Positions 9,261-17,401 of a stretch of DNA of 64,000 bases are shown here, in pieces. The stretch comes from an uncultured Muribaculaceae bacterium (GTDB lineage Bacteria; Bacteroidota; Bacteroidia; Bacteroidales; Muribaculaceae). Every line of letters begins with the position of its first letter. The first letter of the stretch is position 1. Position numbers and translations under genes: made by a program. Location of the stretch: positions 62,001 to 126,000 of the forward strand of contig CAJUPY010000002.1 in NCBI GenBank assembly GCA_910588035.1, given 5' to 3'. Under the pieces are notes generated by a model. The model was not told the DNA's origin and searched no databases. It saw only the letters and a list, made by a program, of their open reading frames with translations.

Positions 9261-9854
9261 TTATTTCAGTTCCTCAGGTTTTTTGTATCGGGCATTGAGG
9301 CCTGCGACGATTTCGTTTGTTATGTCGAGCGCGGGGTTAAAGTATGCACCTGCGGCTTTGTAAAGGATAGCGTCATAGGCATGAGTCTTGACATACTCGG
9401 CTATGAAGCTGTTCAGAGAGTCGTTCAGAGCACGGCTCTGGTCAAGAGCTTCCTGCTGGGCCTGCTGCTGCAGATTTCCGAGATAGATCTCGGCGTCGCG
9501 CTGCTGCTGCTGAAATTTCTGAACGTCGGCGTTGTATGTAGCCTCAGATATATATCCGTGATTTTTCATTTTGTTTTCAATCTCGGCGGCACGTTTCTGA
9601 AGCTCGGCCTGTTTAGTGCGCTGTGCGTTATCGAGTTTGCTCATTGTGCGCAGGCTCACCTCCTGATAGTCTTTTACCAGATTGTAGTTTGCAGAAACAG
9701 AGTCAAGGTCAATGAAACGAATGTTCAAAGAACCGCTGTCGGCTGCGGCTACAGGTGCACCAGAAACAGGCGCAGCGTCTTTAGATCCACAAGAAGTGAG
9801 GGTTGCAGCGGCAAAAAACATCAACGCGCTGCCTGCGAGGAAAAATTTCTTCAT
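9261..9854 (-). CDS. OmpH/Skp-family periplasmic chaperone-like lipoprotein
   Basis: The 197-residue product begins with a lipoprotein signal (MKKFFLAGSALMFFAAATLTSC, lipidated Cys at about 22), then an Ala/Ser-rich spacer and the family start IRFIDLDSVSANYNLVKDYQE, followed by a long Gln/Glu/Ala-rich helical region (about 65-160) that would form the tentacles of a Skp-like trimer. Skp proteins escort outer membrane proteins through the periplasm; membrane-anchored versions are common in Bacteroidota. It lies 48 bases after a small membrane protein gene on the same strand and is followed by the 20-bp-stem terminator. The name skp is not given because the lipoprotein form is divergent. Confidence 0.8.
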   Translation of the reverse strand: MKKFFLAGSALMFFAAATLTSCGSKDAAPVSGAPVAAADSGSLNIRFIDLDSVSANYNLVKDYQEVSLRTMSKLDNAQRTKQAELQKRAAEIENKMKNHGYISEATYNADVQKFQQQQRDAEIYLGNLQQQAQQEALDQSRALNDSLNSFIAEYVKTHAYDAILYKAAGAYFNPALDITNEIVAGLNARYKKPEELK

Positions 9855-9902
9855 TTGAGAACTTATCGTGTAATTTTAATGATTGATTATTATCGGAATT
9901 GA

Positions 9903-10061
9903 TTATTGGTCACGGCCACATCTGACTCCCTTATCACGCAATGCCCCAATGTCATGGACGTGTCCCGACGGAAACTTGCCGCCTTTCACAAACAAGACTT
10001 TGATTGCAAGCATAACGACAGCCAGGAATAGAAACATGAGGGTCAAAATCAACGTTTTCAT
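9903..10061 (-). CDS. 52-residue conserved membrane protein
   Basis: A reverse-strand ATG at 10061 opens a 52-codon frame ending in TAA at 9903-9905. The product has one N-terminal membrane segment (about residues 4-24, LILTLMFLFLAVVMLAI) followed by VKGGKFPSGHVHD and a basic tail with one Cys (RCGRDQ). The FPSGHV motif followed by LRxKGxxC is a pattern I recall from short conserved Bacteroidota proteins labelled membrane or secreted protein, of unknown function. A -7 element is 22 bases upstream and the OmpH-like gene follows after 48 bases, so they probably share a transcript. It is easily missed because of its size. Confidence 0.72.
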   Translation of the reverse strand: MKTLILTLMFLFLAVVMLAIKVLFVKGGKFPSGHVHDIGALRDKGVRCGRDQ

Positions 10062-10083
10062 CGTATGAGTGGCTTTTTCACTG

Positions 10084-10091
10084 CAAATATA
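10084..10091 (-). promoter_or_regulatory. -7 element for the 52-residue protein and OmpH-like genes
   Basis: Reverse-strand TATATTTG matches TAnnTTTG 22 bases upstream of the ATG at 10061. No clear -33 at normal spacing. Confidence 0.45.
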
Positions 10092-10126
10092 AGAAACATG
10101 AGCAAATTATTTGCTATTTCTCGATT

Positions 10127-10134
10127 TATTTTTG
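10127..10134 (+). promoter_or_regulatory. -7 element for pepD
   Basis: TATTTTTG matches TAnnTTTG and would give a leader of about 87 bases before the pepD ATG. The A/T-rich context makes a chance match possible. Confidence 0.35.
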
Positions 10135-10225
10135 TAACTTAGTGACGGTAAACATAAATATTTAACATTGTTTCAATTTACCGAACTTATTTTAAAGATT
10201 AACCACATATCAAAACAGAACCCTT

Positions 10226-11686
10226 ATGGAAGTAAAAGACTTGAAACCGCAGTTGGTCTTCGAGATTTTCGATGAAATCACCAAAGTGCCTCGTCCGTCA
10301 AAGAAAGAGGAGAAGATTCGTCAGTATCTTCTTGATTTCGCAGCAAAACACAATATAGCAGTCAAAACCGACGCAGTCGGCAATGTCGTCATGTCAAAAC
10401 CGGCTACTCCCGGACATGAAAATGCCCCGACGGTCATCATGCAGGGTCACATGGACATGGTGTGCGAGTCAAATGACAAGTCTTTTGATTTCGAGCACAA
10501 TCCGATCAAGACTATAGTCGACGGTGAGTGGGTAAGAGCTGACGGAACCACCCTCGGAGCAGACAACGGCATCGGAGTGGCAGCCTCACTTGCGGCTCTG
10601 ATCGATCCGGACCTTGTCCACGGCCCACTGGAAGTTCTTGTCACAGTCGATGAGGAAACCGGCATGACCGGTGCGTTCGGTCTTGGCGAAGGTATGATTT
10701 CAGGCAAGATTCTGCTCAATCTCGACTCTGAAGATGATGCCGAGATTTTCGTAGGTTGCGCAGGAGGAGTCGACACGACCTGCACATTCAAGTACCACCG
10801 TTCGCAAGCACCGACCGACTTCCAGTATTTCAAGATCGACATCGCCAACGGACTTGGCGGCCACTCCGGGGGAGACATTCATCTGGGACATGCCAACGCC
10901 AACAAACTGCTTGCCCGTTTTCTGTGGGATCTGACCCAGAAATATGAGGTGTCGCTTTCGGAAATCGACGGAGGAAACCTTCGTAACGCAATCGCACGTG
11001 CGGCACATGCCGTCATCGGTGTCCACACCTCAAAGAAAGAAGATGTGCGCATCATGATGAACAAATATGTAGCTGACATCGAGAATGAATATTCAGGAAT
11101 CGAACCCACTCTCACTATCGACATGGAGAGCGTCGAGACCCCTGACTTCTGTGTAGACGCCACAACATCGATCAACCTGATACGCGCCCTATATTGCGCA
11201 CCCCACGGAGTTGTCTCGATGAGCCGCGAGCTCGAGGGCCTTGTCGAGACATCGACAAACCTCGCCTCGGTCAAGATGAAACCCGACAATGTCATTCTGG
11301 TGACCACCAGCCAGCGCAGTTCTGTCGAGTCACGCAAATGGGATATCGCCCACCAGGTTGAGGCCGTGTTCCAGCTTGCAGGCGCGGAGGTGACCCACGG
11401 CGACGGCTATCCGGGCTGGCAGCCCAACCTCAACTCACCGATCATGAAGATCGCGAGCGATGCCTATGAGGAACTCTATGGTGTGAAACCGGCAATCAAG
11501 GCTATTCATGCCGGACTGGAGTGCGGCCTTTTCAAGTCGGTTTATCCTGAGTTGGACATGGTGTCATTCGGTCCGACCCTTCGCGGAGTTCACTCTCCGT
11601 CGGAAAAGATGCATATTCCCGCAGTTGAACGATTCTGGCAGCAATTGCGCCGCATACTCGAAAAAGTCGCCGATCTGAAGGCCTGA
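10226..11686 (+). CDS. pepD: aminoacyl-histidine dipeptidase (M20 family)
   Basis: PepD is a cytosolic zinc dipeptidase that cleaves Xaa-His and other dipeptides. The 486-residue product has the full family length. Metal-site motifs are visible: MQGHMDMVCE near residue 74 (His of the first zinc site), LGADNGIGVAA near residue 112 (bridging Asp), TVDEETGMTGA near residue 143 (general base and metal Glu) and LDSEDD near residue 170; HAGLECG near 430 and a late FGPTLRGVHSPSE supply further active-site residues. The lid/dimerisation domain lies between. The gene stands alone in front of the N-acetylmuramidase, with 26 bases between them. Confidence 0.95.
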   Translation: MEVKDLKPQLVFEIFDEITKVPRPSKKEEKIRQYLLDFAAKHNIAVKTDAVGNVVMSKPATPGHENAPTVIMQGHMDMVCESNDKSFDFEHNPIKTIVDGEWVRADGTTLGADNGIGVAASLAALIDPDLVHGPLEVLVTVDEETGMTGAFGLGEGMISGKILLNLDSEDDAEIFVGCAGGVDTTCTFKYHRSQAPTDFQYFKIDIANGLGGHSGGDIHLGHANANKLLARFLWDLTQKYEVSLSEIDGGNLRNAIARAAHAVIGVHTSKKEDVRIMMNKYVADIENEYSGIEPTLTIDMESVETPDFCVDATTSINLIRALYCAPHGVVSMSRELEGLVETSTNLASVKMKPDNVILVTTSQRSSVESRKWDIAHQVEAVFQLAGAEVTHGDGYPGWQPNLNSPIMKIASDAYEELYGVKPAIKAIHAGLECGLFKSVYPELDMVSFGPTLRGVHSPSEKMHIPAVERFWQQLRRILEKVADLKA

Positions 11687-11712
11687 CTCTGACGGGTAAG
11701 CCATGAGGAACG

Positions 11713-12477
11713 ATGAAAAATAGATCAATTCAGCAATGGGCCATTGTAATGATGTGTGTCCCGGCCATGTCAGCTCAAACGGTCAACAAGATCGAAGCCA
11801 CCCAGGCTGAATTCGAGCGTCAACTTGATTCTATCTTTCACCGTTCCTCGTTGGTTTTCATGCCAGAATTTCCTGATTCGCGGAAACTTACCGAGGCCGA
11901 CTACAAGCGCATTTCGGAAGAGGCCGACATCGAAGAAGCCGCGATAAAGGCAGTTGTAGAGATCGAGTCGGGTAAAACTCACAATGGTTTCTCGCCGACG
12001 GGTAAACCGCTGCTGAATTTTGATCTGTCTTTGTTCAAGAAAAAACTTGCCAAAGAGGGCATAAATCTAAATCAGGCCCGCAAGAAGGCCCCTGTCGCAT
12101 TCATGCCGCCGGACACAAAGCGTTTCGGATCATACAGTGACGCCCAACATGCCCGCTTCGAGGCGGCCAGAACCATCAGTGAGAAGGCTGCGATCGAAAG
12201 TACATTCTGGGGACTGTTTCAAATCGGGGGATTCAACTGGAGTAAGTGTGGCCTTGATTCTGCCGACGAGTTCATTGAACTTATGAGCCGGTCAGAGCAA
12301 GATCAGCTCAGGCTCTTCATAAATTTTCTTGACAGGAACGGCATGCTGAATTTAATCAGGACTAAAAACTGGAGTGCGTTCGCACGCCGATATAATGGTC
12401 CGGGATATAAACGACGCGGATATGACAGACGTCTCGCCGCCGCATATAAAAAATATAAGAGAGTGTTTAACAAATGA
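11713..12477 (+). CDS. secreted N-acetylmuramidase (DUF3380-type)
   Basis: The 254-residue product has a signal peptide (about residues 1-21, cut after AMSAQ) and then an N-acetylmuramidase domain of the DUF3380 type: ALKAV-like IKAVVEIESG around residue 80, in which the Glu before SG is the likely catalytic acid, STFWGLFQIGGFNW near residue 158 and the C-terminal FARRYNGPGY near residue 220. Such domains are best known from phage endolysins that cut the glycan strand of peptidoglycan; here a signal peptide and single-copy context suggest a cell-wall remodelling role. Its stop overlaps the next gene in ATGA, implying translational coupling with the DUF4491 protein. Confidence 0.8.
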   Translation: MKNRSIQQWAIVMMCVPAMSAQTVNKIEATQAEFERQLDSIFHRSSLVFMPEFPDSRKLTEADYKRISEEADIEEAAIKAVVEIESGKTHNGFSPTGKPLLNFDLSLFKKKLAKEGINLNQARKKAPVAFMPPDTKRFGSYSDAQHARFEAARTISEKAAIESTFWGLFQIGGFNWSKCGLDSADEFIELMSRSEQDQLRLFINFLDRNGMLNLIRTKNWSAFARRYNGPGYKRRGYDRRLAAAYKKYKRVFNK

Positions 12478-12809
12478 TAGAAGAACTGTTTTCAAATCTC
12501 CATTTCTCAGGACTGACGACCGGTCTGCTGACATTTCTTATCATAGGTCTTTTCCATCCAATCGTCATCAAATCGGAGTATTATTTCGGGGTGAGATGCT
12601 GGTGGTGGTTTCTTGTGGCGGGCATAGTCTGCTGCATCATCTCGCTGAGTGTGAGCGACACATTGCTGTCGTCGGTTCTCGGTGTTGTCGCTTTTTCTTC
12701 GTTCTGGTCAATAAAAGAGATTTTCGAACAACGCGAGAGAGTCAGAAAAGGGTGGTTTCCAGAAAATCCGGCCCGTAGACGCAAGACTGAAAAACGCTGT
12801 GAAGAATGA
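12474..12809 (+). CDS. DUF4491 family membrane protein
   Basis: The 111-residue product matches the DUF4491 pattern: LTTGLLTFLIIGLFHPIVIK near residue 15, EYYFGVRCWWWFLVAGIV near 35, and FSSFWSIKEIFEQRERVRKGWFP near 75. Three membrane segments are visible followed by a basic cytosolic tail. Function is unknown. It overlaps the muramidase stop codon by four bases. The stop codon sits inside the loop of the terminator at 12791-12827, so the gene is end-to-end with its transcription stop. Confidence 0.85.
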   Translation: MIEELFSNLHFSGLTTGLLTFLIIGLFHPIVIKSEYYFGVRCWWWFLVAGIVCCIISLSVSDTLLSSVLGVVAFSSFWSIKEIFEQRERVRKGWFPENPARRRKTEKRCEE

Positions 12810-12827
12810 TTCTCCACAGCGTTTTTT
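12791..12827 (+). terminator. intrinsic terminator overlapping the DUF4491 stop codon
   Basis: Arms 12791-12801 and 12815-12825 are perfect complements (11 bp) followed by a T run. The TGA of the DUF4491 gene (12807-12809) is in the loop, so the left arm is coding sequence. Confidence 0.8.
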
Positions 12828-12848
12828 CATATTATCACTGACTTATTT

Positions 12849-13556
12849 TCAGTCTTCGAGGTAGAACTCGATATAGGAAACTACCCTAACTTTCTTAATG
12901 TAGGGTGTGTTCTCATCACGGTCTTCAATCGAGAACTGACCTTGAGTCGCGCTTTTGATCTTACCGAGGGTGCTTTCAGAGTCGCTCGCAAATTTCTGCC
13001 CGGCCTCGCGAGCTTTTGCGGTGGCCTCGGCTATCATTTCCGGTTTGATCGAATTCAGATCGGTGTATTCATATTTGATCTGATATTGATAACCTCCGTC
13101 AGTGATTGCAATTCCGTCTTTCAGAAGTTCCATTTGACTCAGAATCAATTTTCGCACCTGATCGACGTTTTCAGACACGACAACGATCACGGAGGTCACG
13201 TTGTAGCGGAACGGTGGACGGTCGTTGCCGTAGCGGTCGGCCTGAAGGTCTACGATTTCGGGCGCATTTATCGAGATCTCGCTGTCGGCAACTCCGTTAT
13301 CTTTGAGAAATTTCACGATTTTGGCATTAGTCGACTGAATGTTTGTGTAGATTTCAGGAAGACTGTTTCCGACCTGCTTGCAGACGATAGGCCATGTGAC
13401 ACGGTTTGCCTTCACTTCTTTCTCAGCCAACCCTCTGACCGAGACTACACGATCGCGGAATGAGAACGTCTCGATCGCGCTCTTGATTGTGAAACCAAGA
13501 ACGACAATTGCAATCGAGAGCAATAGTGCGGGTGTTGCTTTTCTTAGTAAATCCAT
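12849..13556 (-). CDS. SIMPL domain (DUF541) protein with N-terminal membrane anchor
   Basis: The 235-residue product has one N-terminal hydrophobic helix (about 9-28) and then the SIMPL/DUF541 domain: VSVRGLAEKEVKANRVTWPIV near residue 40, SINAPEIVDLQADRY near 100, and a C-terminal SIEDRDENTPYIKKVRVVSYIEFYL. SIMPL proteins are periplasmic or surface proteins with a poorly defined role (signalling adaptor in animals, oxidative stress links in bacteria). A textbook promoter lies about 89 bases upstream. The gene converges on the muramidase-DUF4491 operon. Confidence 0.85.
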   Translation of the reverse strand: MDLLRKATPALLLSIAIVVLGFTIKSAIETFSFRDRVVSVRGLAEKEVKANRVTWPIVCKQVGNSLPEIYTNIQSTNAKIVKFLKDNGVADSEISINAPEIVDLQADRYGNDRPPFRYNVTSVIVVVSENVDQVRKLILSQMELLKDGIAITDGGYQYQIKYEYTDLNSIKPEMIAEATAKAREAGQKFASDSESTLGKIKSATQGQFSIEDRDENTPYIKKVRVVSYIEFYLED

Positions 13557-13644
13557 AGTAATAAAATCTGTTAGTTTGTAATATGTTACATATACCGGGC
13601 TAAAAAGTTTGTATCAGGTGACGTAAACTTACGGAATTCTCTCA

Positions 13645-13675
13645 CAAAGGTAAGTTTTTTACACGATGTTTCAAA
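13645..13675 (-). promoter_or_regulatory. strong Bacteroidota promoter for the SIMPL gene
   Basis: Reverse-strand TTTG (13672-13675) and TACCTTTG (13645-13652) are 19 bases apart, matching both -33 and -7 elements. It implies a leader of about 84 bases. Confidence 0.65.
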
Positions 13676-13727
13676 TTACAGAATCAAAAAAACAGGAGTA
13701 AATCAGATCATGGAACCATGCCTAAAA

Positions 13728-13755
13728 AAAGGGCGGGATCGAGACCCCGCCCTTT
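13728..13755 (-). terminator. intrinsic terminator of tig
   Basis: Arms 13728-13737 and 13746-13755 form a perfect 10-bp GC-rich stem with an 8-base loop and A/T flanks on both sides. It lies 25 bases after the tig stop on the reverse strand. Confidence 0.85.
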
Positions 13756-13780
13756 CAGCATATACTGAGTGGATCAGTTG

Positions 13781-15142
13781 TTATTTCTGAGCTTCTTCAG
13801 CGATTTTTTTGAAGTCGTCGAGAGAAACTTCTTTGTTGTCGAGGTTGACTTTGGCCTTGATTCCGTTGAAGAGTTTGGCATCGCTGACCTGCTCGGCGAT
13901 CTGGCGGCGAGTGTTCTTGTCGGCCATCATGCGTTTTGCATAATCTTCGAAGATTTCTTCAGAAAGATTTGTCATGCCATATTGAGCGAACTGACGTGCT
14001 GCAACCATTTTGGCGAAACCAATCATGTCTTCTTCGTCGATCTTGATTTCGAGAGACTCGGCTACAGCTCCTTTGACGAGTTCCCATTTGAAAGCGGGAA
14101 CGAGTTTTGTGTATTCTTCCTCGATGTTCTCGGCTGTCAGACCTTCGTTGCGTACAACGAGCCATTTTTTGAGGAATTCAGCGGGAAGTTCGAAGTTGCC
14201 ATATTTCTCGACAAGGATTTTCTCGATCTGGTAGCGGAAGAGAGCGTCGCTGTTTGGAGCGAGCTGTGCGGCGATCATGTTGCGGAGTTCGGTGTTGTAC
14301 TGTGCTTCGTCAGCCACTTTGTCTTTTCCGAAGACGTTTGTGAAGAACTCCTCGTTGTGCTCGGCCAGGCGAACGACTATGATCTCCGAGATAGCGAGTT
14401 CGAAATCAGCGGTAACGCCTGCTGCTTTCTCTTTGTCGATCTGGAGCATCGAAGCGAGTTCGTTGACATTTCCGTTGCAAGTCTTGGCGGGGTTGAAGAC
14501 TACCTTGTCACCGACATGCTTGCCGATGAATTTGTCAGCCTCGTCTTTGTCGGTGAAATACATCGGAGCGACAATGCCGTTAACGACCTGAATCGCATCT
14601 TCGGTTTCCTTGACAGAACCGTCGGCATTGAGTTCCATGATCGCACCTTTCACAAGAGCTTTTCCGTCGACTTCCTCGCCGGGGACCTGTGCGCCGAAAC
14701 GCTCGCGGAGAGCTTTGTCTTGCTCTTCGGCCATTTCGTCAGAAACGGCTATGGTGTAGTAGGGAACAGTCTCGGCAGTGAGGTCGATATTGATCTCGGG
14801 AGCGAGACCGATTTCATATTCAAAGGTATAATCGGGCTGTTCCATTGAGATTTCCTTCACTTCAACAGGAAGCGGTTCGCCCAGAATGTGGAGTTTGTTG
14901 TCGTCGATATATTTGACAACCTGCTCATATACCTCGCGGTTTATGACATCGCTCTTGACCTGCTTTCCGAAACGACGCACGATCTGAGAGAATGGCACAT
15001 GGCCTTTGCGGAATCCGGGGAACTGTTGTGTGCGGCCGATTTCCTTGAGGTCTTTGTTAACTTTTTCAGCGTAATCTTTTTCCTCAACAGCGACAATGAG
15101 TTTGGCTGTCACGTCGTTGAGTTTCTCTAATGATACGTTCAT
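13781..15142 (-). CDS. tig: trigger factor, ribosome-associated chaperone
   Basis: Trigger factor docks at the ribosomal exit tunnel and shields nascent chains. The 453-residue product has the ribosome-binding N-domain with the signature GFRKGHVP near residue 42 (family GFRxGxxP), a central region in place of the FKBP-type isomerase domain (about 145-245, weakly conserved) and a long helical C-domain that forms the arms. Length fits the Bacteroidota form. It is transcribed alone; a -7 element is about 50 bases upstream and a GC-rich terminator is just downstream. Peptidyl-prolyl isomerase activity should not be assumed because the central domain is divergent. Confidence 0.92.
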   Translation of the reverse strand: MNVSLEKLNDVTAKLIVAVEEKDYAEKVNKDLKEIGRTQQFPGFRKGHVPFSQIVRRFGKQVKSDVINREVYEQVVKYIDDNKLHILGEPLPVEVKEISMEQPDYTFEYEIGLAPEINIDLTAETVPYYTIAVSDEMAEEQDKALRERFGAQVPGEEVDGKALVKGAIMELNADGSVKETEDAIQVVNGIVAPMYFTDKDEADKFIGKHVGDKVVFNPAKTCNGNVNELASMLQIDKEKAAGVTADFELAISEIIVVRLAEHNEEFFTNVFGKDKVADEAQYNTELRNMIAAQLAPNSDALFRYQIEKILVEKYGNFELPAEFLKKWLVVRNEGLTAENIEEEYTKLVPAFKWELVKGAVAESLEIKIDEEDMIGFAKMVAARQFAQYGMTNLSEEIFEDYAKRMMADKNTRRQIAEQVSDAKLFNGIKAKVNLDNKEVSLDDFKKIAEEAQK

Positions 15143-15192
15143 AATCTATTGTTATATGACTTAATTATATTGTCGAATTAATTTACAAGGTG

Positions 15193-15200
15193 CAAAGTTA
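15193..15200 (-). promoter_or_regulatory. -7 element for tig
   Basis: Reverse-strand TAACTTTG matches TAnnTTTG 50 bases upstream of the tig ATG. No clear -33. Confidence 0.45.
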
Positions 15201-15290
15201 AGCATTTTATTGTAATTAAACCCGACATTACAGACTTGTTTTTTGTGAAAATAACAAAAATCTGCTGAAAAAGAACCGCACATAACAACC

Positions 15291-15321
15291 GGAGGCACAC
15301 CTTTCAGACAGGCGTGCCTCC
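15291..15321 (-). terminator. putative terminator downstream of the HU gene
   Basis: Arms 15291-15298 and 15314-15321 are complementary over 8 bp and can extend inward with one mismatch. It lies 85 bases past the HU stop on the reverse strand. The T run is weak, so it may be a processing or structural hairpin instead. Confidence 0.45.
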
Positions 15322-15405
15322 GTGTTTGTTGCGGTTGAGAGATCATGCAGGGCGTGAAAGCCCCGAATTGGTAGTAGTAAGTTCAGATGCAGTTGTGAAG
15401 AGAAA

Positions 15406-15678
15406 TTATTTAACTTTGTCGTTAAGTTCACTTCCTGCTTTGAATTTGACTGCTTTACGAGCTTCGATTGTGATGGTCTGCTTGGTTCGGGGGTTGATGC
15501 CTGTGCGGGCCTCTTTTTTCGCTACAGAAAAAGTTCCGAAACCAACGAGAGTCACTTTGTCGTCAGCAGCCAGAGATTCAGCTATTGCGTCAATCGTAGC
15601 ATCAAGCGCACGTTTAGCCTCAGCTTTGGTCAATTCAGCCTTTTCAGCAATAGCATTTACAAGTTCTGTTTTGTTCAT
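15406..15678 (-). CDS. HU family DNA-binding protein
   Basis: The 90-residue product is a full-length HU/IHF protein: two N-terminal helices starting MNKTELVNAIAEKAELTKAEA, the GFGTF motif near residue 47 and the beta-arm segment RTGINPRTKQTI near residue 58 with the Pro that intercalates into the minor groove. It acts as a homodimer that bends and packages DNA. The gene is monocistronic with its own -7 element. Bacteroidales carry several HU paralogues, so hupA/hupB naming is not attempted. Confidence 0.95.
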   Translation of the reverse strand: MNKTELVNAIAEKAELTKAEAKRALDATIDAIAESLAADDKVTLVGFGTFSVAKKEARTGINPRTKQTITIEARKAVKFKAGSELNDKVK

Positions 15679-15715
15679 AATGTTGGTATTTACTTTAAAT
15701 GGTATTTGTACTGCA

Positions 15716-15723
15716 CAAATATA
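15716..15723 (-). promoter_or_regulatory. -7 element for the HU gene
   Basis: Reverse-strand TATATTTG, 37 bases upstream of the HU ATG, matches TAnnTTTG. Confidence 0.5.
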
Positions 15724-15828
15724 AATGGATTTTTTCTATTTATACGCATTTTTTCCTAAAAAAATTAAATTTTGAGAAAATTTGCCATGTATAGCAAACC
15801 AAACCGAGGTCGCGACGCTTTTTTTATT

Positions 15829-15836
15829 TAACTTTG
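15829..15836 (+). promoter_or_regulatory. -7 element for the rhomboid operon
   Basis: TAACTTTG matches TAnnTTTG and would give a leader of about 90 bases before the ATG at 15931. Confidence 0.45.
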
Positions 15837-15930
15837 CAGAGTTAAACGGGCTTATGTCGCCGGGATTTTCCCGGTTGCACGAAGATTCCGGAACGACCTA
15901 TCAAACAACTTCGCACGAATCAAATAAAAA

Positions 15931-16683
15931 ATGTTTTCACGTTCGTTTTTTTCCTCGATACCACCGGTGACCAAAAACCTGATAATAATCAATTTCATTG
16001 TCTGGTTTGCAATGTTTGTCTTGTCTCGCAAAGTCGGCTTCGCGATTGAAGACTATGGAGCGATACATTACTTCGGTTCGCCTTTGTTCCAGCCGTTCCA
16101 GCTGGTGACCTACATGTTCATTCACGCCAGTTTCACACATCTGTTTTTCAACATGTTCGCTCTGTTCATGTTTGGAATGACCCTGGAGCGTGTGCTTGGA
16201 TCGAAACGGTTTCTGTTCTACTTCATTTCGTGTGGCATCGGTGCGGCACTTTTCCAGGAAGGAGTGTTCGCTGTCATGATCAACAAATATCTGTCGTTGC
16301 TCGACTCCGGCGCACTGGAGACTGTCAAGACCGAGGGAGCCGAGATTATCAGCCGCGGCATGAACTATGTCGATCCGACGCTCGGTCATCTTAATTCGCT
16401 TTACAACGGAGGCACGGTCGGAGCCTCTGGAGCCACCTATGGAGTGTTGCTCGCGTTTGGAATGATCTTTCCCAACAGACCGATATATCTGATGTTCATA
16501 CCGATTCCGATCAAGGCCAAGTGGTTTGTCATCGGCTATGGTGTCATCGAACTCGTTCAGGGATTAGGCATGAACCAGGGGGACAATGTAGCCCATTTCG
16601 CCCATTTGGGAGGAATGTTGTTCGGTCTTCTGATGATACTCTATTGGAAAAAGAAAGGTACGATCTATGGTGATTTTTACTAA
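15931..16683 (+). CDS. rhomboid family intramembrane serine protease (first of two)
   Basis: Rhomboids cut transmembrane segments inside the membrane. The 250-residue product has six predicted membrane helices, the HASFTHLFFNMFALFMFG segment near residue 64 and the catalytic dyad: Ser166 in GASG (residues 164-167) and His225 in AHLGGMLFG, matching AHxxGxxxG. It therefore looks active. An approximately 50-residue insertion between helices 3 and 4 (SLLDSGALETVKTEGAEI region) is typical of Bacteroidales members. Its last 17 bases overlap the next rhomboid gene, and a third gene follows by ATGA overlap, so the three form one operon. Confidence 0.92.
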   Translation: MFSRSFFSSIPPVTKNLIIINFIVWFAMFVLSRKVGFAIEDYGAIHYFGSPLFQPFQLVTYMFIHASFTHLFFNMFALFMFGMTLERVLGSKRFLFYFISCGIGAALFQEGVFAVMINKYLSLLDSGALETVKTEGAEIISRGMNYVDPTLGHLNSLYNGGTVGASGATYGVLLAFGMIFPNRPIYLMFIPIPIKAKWFVIGYGVIELVQGLGMNQGDNVAHFAHLGGMLFGLLMILYWKKKGTIYGDFY

Positions 16684-17401
16684 CCGGGCGGCAGAGTATC
16701 TGAAACGGTCAGAGCCCACGGTTGTATTGATCGCGCTGAACCTTTTGTTTTTCATTGTGATCAGATTGTCAGCAGCCTCGGGTTTTGGCAAAGCCTTGGT
16801 CGAGGAGATCGGGCTATCGCAGTCGGCAGAGATTCTGTTGTCACGTCCGTGGACGCCGTTGACCTACATGTTCACCCACATCGATTTCGCCCACCTGCTT
16901 TTCAACATGGTCTGGCTCGGATTTTCGGCAGTTGTCTTGTCGCATAGGTTCAGGCACAGGGCAGTCTATCTGATCTACGTTCTGTCGGGACTCGCGGGCG
17001 CATGTGGCTTCATAGCCATTGCCGGGAGCGGACAGTTCATGATAGGTGCCTCATGTGCGGTTTCGGGATTGCTGGCAGCAATGGCGTCATCACTTCGGCG
17101 AGTATCGCTGGAATTGCCTTTGGCCGGAGAGGTCAACGCCGGTGCTGTCATGTTTCTTTTCATTGTTCTGCATCTTGTCTACATTTTCTCAGGATCGGTC
17201 ACTGTCGGTGCGGCACACCTGAGCGGCATAATCGCGGGGATAGTCTGCGCGATATTTCTGCCCCGGCTGTCAGACAGTCATGATCATGAAAGCGACATAG
17301 CCATAGATGAGATCAGGAAGAAAATCATGACATCGGGTTATGCGTCGTTGACCGCCGATGAGAAAAATCTGATCAGAAATCACTCAAGCCGACAGTCATG
17401 A
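16667..17401 (+). CDS. second rhomboid-family protein with C-terminal DUF6576-like tail
   Basis: The 244-residue product has the rhomboid six-helix layout (FTHIDFAHLLFNMVWLGF near residue 66), Ser129 and His184 in the expected places (AHLSGIIAG fits AHxxGxxxG), but the serine loop reads GASC rather than GASG. Protease activity is likely but less certain than for the upstream copy. After the last helix a cytosolic tail ending DEIRKKIMTSGYASLTADEK resembles the small helical DUF6576 tail seen on Bacteroidota rhomboids. It overlaps the upstream rhomboid by 17 bases and the downstream gene by 4. Confidence 0.85.
   Translation: MVIFTNRAAEYLKRSEPTVVLIALNLLFFIVIRLSAASGFGKALVEEIGLSQSAEILLSRPWTPLTYMFTHIDFAHLLFNMVWLGFSAVVLSHRFRHRAVYLIYVLSGLAGACGFIAIAGSGQFMIGASCAVSGLLAAMASSLRRVSLELPLAGEVNAGAVMFLFIVLHLVYIFSGSVTVGAAHLSGIIAGIVCAIFLPRLSDSHDHESDIAIDEIRKKIMTSGYASLTADEKNLIRNHSSRQS

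Noticed and set aside
13769..14848. 359-codon forward frame opposite trigger factor
   Set aside because: It is the complement of tig, rich in Phe/Leu/Glu/Asp from antisense codon bias, with no family resemblance.
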